A stretch of 64,000 nucleotides of DNA from Archivesica marissinica (lineage: Eukaryota > Mollusca > Bivalvia > Venerida > Vesicomyidae). The DNA is taken from assembly GCA_014843695.1 (NCBI GenBank), contig CM026391.1, positions 40,645,324-40,709,323 of the forward strand, written 5' to 3'. The position numbers and the translations under genes were made by a program. How positions within the stretch are numbered: position 1 is the first letter of the stretch; each line of letters begins with the position of its first letter. The notes under the pieces are model-generated. The model did no database searches and had not been told where the DNA came from. It worked only from the letters and a program-made list of their open reading frames with translations. Shown here one piece after another: positions 23,950-32,628 of the stretch.

Positions 23950-25187
23950 AGACACACACTTCAAAGCTATTGTGCAAAAACAGCTGTTTTGCACACGATA
24001 CTAAGTATTGTGATTGTCTAATGTATATATTATAAATAGAAATGACCGTACTATATTTCTGCAATATTCGCGCCTAAAATCAACAAGTTATTTTGGCGCG
24101 CAAAAAGAATGATTACATGAGAACTTAATTTGTGTATCGTTAATTTAGCTTACCGCGAGGCTGATGTACGTAAATATTTATCTCACAGCGAGAGAGTATG
24201 TCTAGTTGTCGGTTTCTTTTGATGAGGCGCCAATATGTCTGGCTGTTTCATTAAAGTTACGATTTTGATTGCGTAAGGTAACAGGTGGTCAGCGCCACGC
24301 TGTCTGACTGAAATGTATATAATTCCGAGTAAAATTAAAGAGAAATCAGAGCACAAAAGGCTGTCCTTATGCAAGGATTGATTGTGTATCTCAAATAGAA
24401 AACAATTACTGTTTCTATGACACTAAAGACGAGATGTCTTCAGTATATTAATTTAATATACTTATAAAACGAACTATAAACTGAACTAGTGTTACGGACA
24501 CAGTGAATATTAATGGAGTGAGTAGCACCGTATTGCTTGAATAGAATACGTGATAGCTAATATATAAAGACGAGATGTCTTCAGTATATTAATTTAATAT
24601 ACTTATAAAACGAACTATAAACTGAACTTAAGTGTTACGGACACATTGGGTAGCGACGGATTAAGTAGCACCGTATTGCTTGAATAGAATACGTGATAGC
24701 TAATATAATAAGATAAGAGATACAAATTATCTCTAATATATAGCAGTAATAAATTGATACCAGAACAGTACTGTGAGATATTGAAGTTATTAAGAGACGC
24801 GAGCGGCTGATCAATGTAGACAGTCTAATTGAGATTTCCTTGATTGTATATTGAAGATTAAAGATGCAATCCAATTATCGACAGGGCGGTGATCTAATAA
24901 AGACACTAGAAATTAATGAGGCTTGAAGTGACTATTATATAGATAAGAGATCAGATATTCACGAGATGTGAATAAACGAAATAGGAGAATATAAAAGAGA
25001 CGATAGAGTAAAATAGATAGAAAAGAACTGTGTTACGTTATTATTGAATTGATAGAGAACTGAAATATACCCCTAGACAACCGACCAGAGTTTATATAGC
25101 TTAAACCTTGGAAAGAGCCGTAAATAGACCAGACGTAGAGTAAGAGCAGACGAGGGGGGACGCCACACTATACATGGAAACTCATCA
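23950..25187. other. Insert between LINE parts 2 and 3, no coding content
   Basis: About 1.2 kb of AT-rich DNA separates the HWLPVQIRI block from the YEPRRDLRSKHEAP block of the same LINE. It contains a tandem duplication (24,425-24,705). I see no transposase and no clear terminal repeats, so it may be a non-autonomous element or filler. Confidence 0.5.
24425..24705. repeat. Tandem duplication of about 141 bp
   Basis: Two adjacent copies (about 24,425-24,565 and 24,566-24,705) both begin AAAGACGAGATGTCTTCAG. Both include the palindromic GTATATTAATTTAATATAC and end GAATACGTGATAGCTAATAT. They differ at a few positions only. Confidence 0.9.
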
Positions 25188-25466
25188 GGAACTTGTTACA
25201 AGTATACGAACCGAGGAGGGATTTAAGATCGAAGCATGAAGCACCTACGTTAGTGGTACCGAGGAGTCAAACTATTGTGTATGGTGATCGGAAGTTTTAA
25301 GACCACTGCCCCTAAGTTATGGAATGCTCTTCCGTCTAAGATTCGAGGATTGTCAACATTGTGGTCATTTAAGAAAGGACTAAAAACACATTTTTTCGTT
25401 CAATGTTATATAACATGTACATGTATATATTATGTTACATTGCAATATTTCGTTTATCACTTTTAG
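25188..25466 (+). pseudogene. CR1/jockey-like LINE 3' end, part 3 of 3
   Basis: The frame LLQVYEPRRDLRSKHEAP continues as SQTIVYGDRKF, shifts one frame, and resumes as TTAPKLWNALPSKIRG and LWSFKKGLKTHFF. These are the closing blocks of CR1/jockey-type open reading frames and follow logically on the part ending at 23,751. A stop and a frameshift near 25,295 show decay. Confidence 0.82.
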
Positions 25467-25500
25467 TACTATCCATTTATTATATTTTTTCTAAAACATT

Positions 25501-25865
25501 TTACTTTAAAATTATATTATATTGTTTATTCATGATAGTATTGTAAACAATTTTATTATGCCCTAGGCTGATGTCTTTATGCGCATAGCGTCCGTGTGGA
25601 CCACTTTTGATGAGGTTAATTGTTTCCCGATTTTTACAGGCATGGGAGTCAACTCGTGTGTGGATCCTTATAGCAATGTATTTATTTGTATTATCATGAA
25701 GTCCAAATCTATGTGCATACCACCATAATGTTCTGTCTGCATAACGTGTGATGAAACTATGGCCAGGGTTGTTGGAAATAAACTTGCAGAAAGCATCAGC
25801 ATGAATGTAGTAGTGCATATCAACTGGATATTTCACATAAATATCTTCTGCGCGAGTTGGTCCCT
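25501..25865 (-). CDS. Uncharacterised open frame truncated by MULE insertion
   Basis: A minus-strand frame of about 120 codons ends at 25,501. It encodes complex, non-repetitive sequence, such as VYEGPTRAEDIYVKYPVDM, NNPGHSFITRYADRTLWWY and HRFGLHDNTNKYIAIRI. I do not recognise a family. The 5.15-kb MULE begins at 25,875, so the first residues listed for an ORF starting at 25,887 come from the transposon. Reading across the transposon to 31,037 would extend the frame by eight codons (QASVSVIV) to a TAA. A TGTCTGTAATAG acceptor-like sequence also lies there. It may be an exon or a relic of another element. Confidence 0.4.
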
Positions 25866-25874
25866 CATATACTA

Positions 25875-25949
25875 GAATTCGCCACAATCACGATTCGCCA
25901 CAGAGTAAACACGATTCGCCGCAGCTAAATCACGATTCACCACAGTATA
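25875..25949 (+). repeat. Left terminal inverted repeat of MULE 2
   Basis: Four degenerate copies of the GATTCGCCACAG motif at 25,875, 25,889, 25,912 and 25,936 (variants TTCGCCACAAT, TTCGCCGCAG and TTCACCACAG). They pair with the right end at 30,960-31,027. From CGATTCGCCACAGAGTAAAC inward the two ends agree at most positions as far as AGTATAATT. Confidence 0.88.
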
Positions 25950-26409
25950 ATTAAAATGAAAAGTATACTCTAAAAATATTAACAAAACATGATGACATAA
26001 CAATATAATCAGCTTTTATAACGTTTATATACGTAATGTGAGCCTTGTCCGTAATTATTAACGCGAATTTCCTATGTATCGATTCAATTCTGGGTACGTT
26101 TGTCAATTATCTAACACCTGTACACGGTGATCAATGACCACACATTGTGTAACGATACGTCTGGTTTCTTCTACTCAGTTGTCAGACAAACTAACACCTC
26201 AATCCCTTAATCATGGAGTGAAAATAACAATAAACATACATACTAGTTAATACATTTAATATAAAGCACATACAACTTTTTTATCCTCAAATTACACACC
26301 TTAATAAAAGTCCCGTCTCGATAATATATATCATATTTTTAGAACATACAACCACCACTACCATAAATATAGTGTATAGTAGCACAATGTGGTAACTGCA
26401 TGTATCAAA

Positions 26410-26866
26410 CTAAACGGGTCCATACAATGAAGCACATGCGTCCAACAGAGCGCTAGTCGAGATGTCCTTCGTCCGGTACTGCTCCCACAGCTTCCACAAT
26501 CGTCCCTGGATCTTCTTTGTCTGCTTCGTCTGGTGTCGCCTCATCTTCTTTCACTAGCTTCGTCTGGATCGTCACTTCCTTCGCCTCCTTATACTAGTAC
26601 GTAGAATGGTAGATTTCCCTTCCTCGCTTGTCGATTTAGTTTGTTGTGCCACCCCTCGCAGTCGTTCGTCCTCACGGATTGTCCGTACTGGATTCCACCG
26701 GCCACATGTCGTTGGTCATTCCAGGTGTTGTTGATGTAGGTGAACTAGTCGTCCGTCTGTGGTGTGTCGCTCTTCGCCCTCAGATGCTCGAACGCTGGTC
26801 GGATGTCATCAGCTGGGAGAACGTCTTCCTCAGTATGCGATATACGTCGTCGCGCTCACTGTACGC
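26410..26866 (-). pseudogene. MULE transposase C-terminal relic
   Basis: Read on the minus strand with frameshifts, this gives AYSERDDVYRILRKTF, PADDIRPAFEHLRAKSDTP, the hallmark SVRTNDCEGWHNKLNRQARK, GNLPFYVLV, and the end block LWKLWEQYRTKDISTSALL before the stop at 26,410. The Glu of CEGWHNKLN is the third catalytic residue of the MULE fold and parallels HCEGWHS in the intact gene at 1,304-3,228. The rest of the domain is replaced by SINE copies and unrecognisable sequence upstream to about 27,650. Confidence 0.83.
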
Positions 26867-26867
26867 C

Positions 26868-27111
26868 CTACCAGTTGCCCATATGAGCGACGCCTCCTGA
26901 AGAGATTAGTCATTTTAGATTTTTGGAGGATAGTGAAATGATACAGAAAGAGACCCATCTGGTTCTTTTACGTGTAAAGCACCGACACGAGACCTCGGTT
27001 TAACGTCCCATCTGAAAGACTGTTAATTTTATTAGGGTCAGACGGGTGATCGAACCTGCGATCCCTGGATTACCAGTCCAGCGTGTTACCACTGGACTAC
27101 ATATCCGTCTG
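26868..27111 (-). mobile_element. SINE family A, copy 2
   Basis: Minus-strand copy with a well-preserved tRNA-like head (GTAGTCCAGTGGTAACACG as A box, GGTTCGATCACC as B box) and the family body. The 3' tail is shortened: the CCGGTAGCGACGATAAATAA segment is degenerate here. It is inserted beside the MULE transposase relic. Confidence 0.88.
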
Positions 27112-27658
27112 TTGATATATAACTGATGATGATGATTGAGTTAATTTATCCTCGCCTCCGGCGAACCATATGGGCGAGCGTACTAAGATGATTATTCCTC
27201 TGTGGTGCTTATGATGACATCCTCAGGTGGCTCATTCTTTCCGTGCCAGGGTGACAATGCCTGGTCTGTACGTGGTCCTTTAGAGGGCCACCCTCCTCAC
27301 TGTTGGTCACCTCGCAGCAGCATTTATACGGATCTGGCAGTTAGACATCTGGTCGTCGATTGTCACTCAGGGGAGCGTGGATGCCACGACCGTTGCCGTT
27401 CCCTCAGGTCAGCTGTCACGTCTATCCGCCGGAGAAAGATTGAAGAAGCCAACGAAGATATAGTGTGTATTTCAAACACTATCTAGAAGAGTCGGCGGAT
27501 CTGTCCTAATGTGCCATAGCCGTGGGTCCACATGCTGGCGAGCCTCCCCCTTCGCAAGATCGACGAACAGAAGATCCCAGAATCCTACGCTGCTGCTGCG
27601 GGATGTGCCCCGGTCACGACGTGGGGAGATCGACCGGGGATATATAACGCGAGTGTTT
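27112..27658. other. MULE interior, no readable gene
   Basis: About 550 bp of GC-richer sequence between two SINE copies. By position it should hold the N-terminal half of the decayed MULE transposase, but I cannot read convincing FLYWCH or catalytic blocks in any frame. A 94-codon open frame on the plus strand has no recognisable domain. Confidence 0.4.
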
Positions 27659-27931
27659 ACGTTTATTTATCGTCGCTATCGGTTGCCCATGTGAGCGACG
27701 CCTCCTGAAGAGATTAGTCATTTTAGAGGATAGTGCAATGATACAGACAGAGACCCATTCCAGAGTCTCCTCTGTTTCTTTTACGTGCACAGTGTAAAGC
27801 ACCGACACGAGACCTCGGTTTAACGTCCCATCTGAAAGACTGTTAATTTTATTAGGGTCAGACGGGTGATCGAACCTGCGATCCCTGTATTACCAGTCCA
27901 GCGTGTTACCATTGTACTACATATCCGTCTG
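27659..27931 (-). mobile_element. SINE family A, copy 3
   Basis: Nearly full-length minus-strand copy from the CAGACGGATATGTAGT head to the GATAAATAAACG tail. The body includes TCTGTATCATTGCACTATCC. It lies 31 bp from copy 4 in the same orientation. Confidence 0.9.
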
Positions 27932-27962
27932 GGGGGGGATATATAATGTGTGTGTGTTTTTA

Positions 27963-28173
27963 CGTTTATTTATCGTCGCTACCGGTTGCCCATATGAGCG
28001 ACGCCTCCTGAAGAGATTAGTAATTTTAGAGGATAGTGCAATGATACAGACAGAGACCCATTCCAGTCTCCTCTAGTTCTTTTACGTGCACGGTGTAAAG
28101 CACCGACACGAGACCCCAGTTTAACGTCCCATCTGAGACTGTTAATTTTAATAGGGTCAGACGGGGGATCGAT
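27963..28173 (-). mobile_element. SINE family A, copy 4 (5'-truncated)
   Basis: Minus-strand copy with intact tail and body, truncated at its 5' end inside the B box (GATCGATAATATAA on the plus strand). The A box and anticodon arm are missing. Truncation at the 5' end is typical of retrotransposition by a LINE partner. Confidence 0.88.
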
Positions 28174-28509
28174 AATATAACTTTGAACATCCACCTATTT
28201 ATATTAAATAGCTACATGTCATATATTGCTCAATCGTTTCATTAATTACAATCAAACAATTAAATGTGTTAACCAGTCTCGTTAAATTGATCATTTGATT
28301 AACGGCACAAAGCCAATTTGTATCCGATTATATACATTTCTAGGCGATTAGCAGCAACAGCACAAACACAAAGAAATAATGAATGTGGATTAATAATGAT
28401 GACCAATGATCACCAATTAATTGTTATTAAGATTGATTGCTGCAGTAGCCATTATTGGCTAATTTTTAAAGTAAGTTTGTGGATTATTGTATTTTAATGT
28501 TATTTGTTA

Positions 28510-28622
28510 TATTTCGGGTTTTACGCCTGCATCAGCACCATTTCGGGCTATATCGCCGGCGGGCAGTTTACCTAACAATACCTTTCCTGGGCAGGCTCCA
28601 GCGGTTAACCAGTACTTGGGTG
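28510..28622 (-). mobile_element. SINE family E tail fragment
   Basis: On the minus strand this reads CCGCTGGAGCCTGCCCAGGA and then TGTTAGGTAAACTGC. The same stretch lies in the 3' half of the full family E copy at 56,463-56,705. Downstream, the sequence diverges into GATATAGCCCGAAATGG. Confidence 0.65.
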
Positions 28623-28676
28623 CATATTGTATTTTAAACCTAATATAACAACAGCAATAATTTATTGCATAAAACA

Positions 28677-28796
28677 TAAGTATCTTGGAGTTCATTTATT
28701 TAAAGACGGTAACTGGAATCGTACGCAAAAACGAGTACCACAACATGCCTCGTATTCCATGCATAATCTGTTTATTGTTTACAATCAGTTAGATTT
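28677..28796 (+). repeat. 120-bp inverted repeat, left arm
   Basis: By eye this segment is identical, in reverse complement, to 30,013-30,132 over 120 bp. It begins TAAGTATCTTGGAGTTC and ends CAGTTAGATTT. The arms lie in the same LINE coding region on opposite strands, 1,216 bp apart. Confidence 0.92.
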
Positions 28797-30010
28797 ACCA
28801 GTTTCAAAGCAAACGCAATTATTTGACACTCTTGTGATATTAAACTATTCTGCTGAAATCTGGGGGTATCACTTGGGTCCAGATGTTGAATCCTTACACT
28901 CTAAATTCTGTAGAAAAGTTTTACATGTAAGAAGCTCAACAAATCTAGATGCATTATACGGTGAACTTGGAAGAACTCCCATGTTTGTACGTCTTAACTT
29001 TTAATGTTTAAATATTGGATTAAACTATTAACTCTCAGTGATAGATCATTATTATTTAAAGCATATAAAATGTTAAAAACAGATACTGATACTGGACTTA
29101 CTTATAATAAAAACAACTGGGCTTATCAAATTAAAATTATTCTTGATCAATGTGGTCTAACATATCTTCTTTTTATTTTATTTTATTGAATATATTTATT
29201 TTGTTATTTAAACACATTTCACAAACATTACATTTAACAGTTTGATAATAACAAATTATTTGCAAATGTGTACATATTTATCAAATGTGGTTAAGTTACA
29301 AAAATATTTAAATCTATCATTCTCGCTTTCTCTCTCACATACATAGCCTCGTATTCACACTTACACCCCCCATTCACTCACACAACCAACACCCACGCAT
29401 GCATTCAAACCCAGCGAGTACAGAAATATAGGACGTAGCTGTATTTGTTTCTTAAGGAATAAATATGCATGTTGGACAGGAGGCATCTTTTTTCACTCAC
29501 TGTTTGTGTGTTATCATTTTTGGTATTTGTCAGTTATGTTAGGGGTATATTTTTCCATTTTTTATTATGTTTTTCTATTTTATTGACAACTATTTACAGC
29601 AACACATTTACATCTACTATTGACACAAAACTTAGGAACTTTCAGTTCAAATTTCTACATAGAGCGATTCCAACAAACAAGTTATTAATTTAACAACATA
29701 TAGTAAATTGCAATCTATGTGACTTTTGTTCTATGTATACCGAAAGCATAAAGCATTTGTTTTGGGAGTGCTTGCCAATCCAAACATTTTGGAATGATTT
29801 GTGTAACTATTTCAAGCAACAAGGATTTGATTTCTGTATAAATTATGAATTAGTTCGTTTCTTACACACAGACAAGACAAATCACGCTGATGCCAAAAAC
29901 GTTATATTGCTCTTAGCAAAGTATTATATCTTCATAAATAAGTTTAGAAAAACGTTACCAAATTTACCAGTCTTTAAAAAGTACTTATAGAGTAGAATAA
30001 ACATAGAACA
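28677..30010 (+). pseudogene. LINE C-terminal half (inverted part)
   Basis: Plus-strand frames encode the region after the reverse transcriptase active site: KYLGVHLFKDGNWNRTQ, YSAEIWGYHLGPDVESLH, LYGELGRTP, then after an AT-rich interruption TKLRNFQFKFLHRAIPTN and the zinc-ribbon-like CNLCDFCS, SIKHLFWEC. The frame closes near 29,990, with an AATAAA just after. The matching N-terminal half lies on the opposite strand at 30,013-30,930. Together they make one LINE whose 3' part has been turned round. Confidence 0.82.
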
Positions 30011-30012
30011 AC

Positions 30013-30132
30013 AAATCTAACTGATTGTAAACAATAAACAGATTATGCATGGAATACGAGGCATGTTGTGGTACTCGTTTTTGCGTACGATTCCAGTTAC
30101 CGTCTTTAAATAAATGAACTCCAAGATACTTA
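30013..30132 (-). repeat. 120-bp inverted repeat, right arm
   Basis: Partner of 28,677-28,796. Identity ends abruptly on both sides (C at 30,012 and A at 30,133 no longer pair), as expected of a duplication edge rather than of decaying transposon ends. Confidence 0.92.
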
Positions 30133-30930
30133 AATGACGTAACAACTTCTATAAGTCATTTTCGAATATCACCATTTTAGTTTTGTTTATATTAAGACGT
30201 AAACCCCATACGTTGCAATATGTTTCAATATCGGGCAATATTGATTGAAGCAAGACGGGATCGTGAGCAAATACGACTGCATCGTCTGCAAATAGTAATA
30301 AGAATATTTGTAGCTCGTCAATTGCTAATATACCATTTATATTGCTGTTTATACCATCTATAATATCATTTAAGAAAAATAAACATAGTAAGCTGCAAGC
30401 CGGGTCCCCCCGTTTCACCCCGATGTTAGAATTAATATTTTCGGATTTAAGAGTTATACCGAATGTACGACTTGACAACACTATACATTGATTTAATGGC
30501 ATTTATAAACTTTGAACTAATATTTTCGTTCATTAACTTTTGCCATAGATATACTCTGTTTATTCGGTCAAACATTTTTTCCCAGTCTAAAAATGCGACA
30601 TACAGTTTTTTCTTACTACCTAATGTTTTAGAAATTAGGGCGTGCAAAATAAAAATAGTGTTGCAGATTTACCTTTCTGAAAACCGAATTGATTATCGAT
30701 TAACTTATTGTGTTTCTCAGACCAATTTGTAAGACGATTGACTAAAAGTTTCGAATATATTTTTGCCAAAATATTACTCAATGTTATTCCCCTATAATTT
30801 TGGGCCTCATTACAGTTATAACCTTTAAATATGGGCACAATAATACCTTCGCTCCAACTTTCAGGAAATATTCCATCGGATAATATTTTGTTATAAAGAT
30901 TTAATATAATATAATTGTTCCTGAAAAATT
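30013..30930 (-). pseudogene. LINE reverse transcriptase core, minus strand
   Basis: Minus-strand frames, shifted at least twice, encode NKILSDGIFPESWSEGI, QNYRGITLSNILAKIYS, DNQFGFQKGKS, LYVAFLDWEKMFD, GVKRGDPACSLLCLFFLND and the active site LLLFADDAVVFAHDP, then LRLNINKTKMVIF. At its left edge it runs into the 120-bp segment that also begins the inverted C-terminal half. It is 5'-truncated near 30,930, just inside the right terminal repeat of MULE 2. Confidence 0.87.
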
Positions 30931-30956
30931 AATTGCAATCAAGATATTACATTTAA

Positions 30957-31027
30957 AATTATACTGTGGCGAATCGTGTTTCAACTGTGGCGAATCGTGT
31001 TTATTCTGTGGCGAATCGAGATAATAC
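30957..31027 (-). repeat. Right terminal inverted repeat of MULE 2
   Basis: Three copies of the sub-repeat read here as CTGTGGCGAATCGTG, at about 30,964, 30,983 and 31,005 (the last ends GAATCGAG). They are followed by ATAATAC and the 9-bp duplication CATATACTA. It mirrors the left end at 25,875-25,949. Confidence 0.88.
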
Positions 31028-31149
31028 CATATACTATTACAGACACCGATGCTTGTTAGATGTGGTTGCCCGCTACACCATACAACAATAACCGATACGT
31101 TGAAACATTAAACATAGGTTTTATGTCAATGTATGTAAAAGGAACAATA

Positions 31150-31258
31150 GGATCTTTTGGAATGGGTCTGTTTCCTTGTACACCAACATCAAAGATGATT
31201 AATCTGTTCAGGTTTCGCTCATGTGGACAACCAGTAGTGATGATAAATAAACGCACAA
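31150..31258 (+). mobile_element. SINE family A, degenerate 3' fragment
   Basis: TTTTGGAATGGGTCTGT, GATTAATCTGTTCAGG and CAACCAGTAGTGATGATAAA align with the 3' half of family A. The copy is old, and the middle is replaced by unrelated sequence. Confidence 0.65.
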
Positions 31259-31329
31259 CACACTCGTCGGGCAAGCTCCTAGTTTTCAATGAATTTGGAC
31301 AAATTTGCAGAAAAGCAGTATTATGAAGT

Positions 31330-32392
31330 CTAGATGAGCAGTCACGGTATTCTGCATCAATGACGTTCGATGTGGAGGCAGGCTCTACTAGATTTCATAA
31401 CATACATTTCTGCACGTTTGGTCCATATCTGATGAAAACTGTACAAGCTAGTCAGAGATGAAATTCCTATTGCATGTTACTGGTGGGAACACCTAAACAT
31501 TGTTCATCTGAATAAAGTTGGTCATACTTTTCCCCCTAACTTTGACTTGCTTAATGCCACAAGAGATCCGAACATGTAAACAAGAGCATTGACTAGTGCA
31601 AGTTAATATTGTACACTGATCTGACAGAGATAGTGGGCCATAATATAAATACATTTATTAAATCCACACAGGAGTTGACTTCCACGCATGTAAGAATCTA
31701 CTTTAGGTGCAAGCTCAAACCTACCCAAACTCAAAGATGCTAATTGAATCAGAATTAAATTAAGCCAGTTTTACATCGGACATTTTGAATTATTCGATCT
31801 ACTAGTTTCATCGTAATTGAACAAACATGTACCATTTTTTAAATCGATTTTTAGCAATTACGTACGATCTACTACTATATTGTGTAGTTGTCTCAAAGCA
31901 CCACAACAAAATTGGCCAAGCAGTTTGAGATGAAACACAAGAGAACCATACTGTACCATCTAAGCAATGTGCCACTGGCATAAGAATTTTAGAAACCATT
32001 TCACGGATCTATTCCAGAAATAGCAGGTCATCGACAATGAACTAAGGACTTGTCAAAACGGAATTTGCGAATAATTCAAAATCCAACAAGAAAGCCATAT
32101 CCGCCGCCACTTTATTATATTGGAACAAGAGTGTAGCCTACGAGACATTTTTTTAAATACAGTTGAAAACATATTCATATGCAAAAGAGAAATAATTACG
32201 TAATAGCGCCTCTCAATGTAGTCCTCGCATAGTCTCGATATGGGTAACATTAATTTTGTGGTCAGTAATAATATTCCTCCAGCAGCTGAAGAGGTAGAGC
32301 AGACATGTGTAGAACGGAGGGCAGTCCTATTATCCACCTCCCGATATGCGGAGGGGGATAATTAACTTGCTAGCAGCTACGGTATTAACCGT
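31330..32392. other. No recognisable gene
   Basis: About 1.06 kb of AT-rich sequence with only short, unconvincing open frames and no terminal or tandem structure that I can see. Confidence 0.5.
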
Positions 32393-32628
32393 ACAAATGG
32401 AATGTAAAACCATCGTGTGTGTATATATATATAGCCAGCTGGTCATACTGGGTACATAGAGAAATGCTCACAAATGGAATGTAAAACCATCGTGTGTGTA
32501 TATATATAGCCAGCTGGTCATACTGGGTACATAGAGAAATGCTCACAAATGGAATGTAAAACCATCGTGTGTATATATATATATATAGCCAGCTGGTCAT
32601 ACTGGGTACATAGAGAAATGCTCACACA
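32393..32628. repeat. Three tandem copies of a ~77-bp unit
   Basis: Copies start at about 32,393, 32,470 and 32,545 (ACAAATGGAATGTAAAACC) and contain GCCAGCTGGTCATACTGGG and ATAGAGAAATGCTCAC. They differ mainly in the length of an internal (TA)n tract, which gives spacings of 77 and 75 bp. Confidence 0.93.

Larger units (their letters stand above)
25875..31027 (-). mobile_element. Second MULE, 5.15 kb, decayed and nested
   Basis: The two ends are inverted copies of a roughly 62-bp sequence rich in ACGATTCGCCACAG sub-repeats. They are flanked on both sides by the 9-mer CATATACTA (25,866-25,874 and 31,028-31,036). A 9-bp duplication is the MULE signature, and a decayed MULE transposase lies inside (26,410-26,866), so ends and content agree. 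The left end has lost about 8-10 bases relative to the right (GAATTCGCC against GTATTATCTCGATTCGCC). The interior has since taken three SINE family A copies, a family E fragment and a LINE. Confidence 0.82.

Noticed and set aside
28677..30930. Twin-priming explanation for the inverted LINE
   Set aside because: Twin priming would place the inverted 5' part upstream of the 3' part. Here the 3' end of the LINE lies between the two halves, so an inversion fits better.
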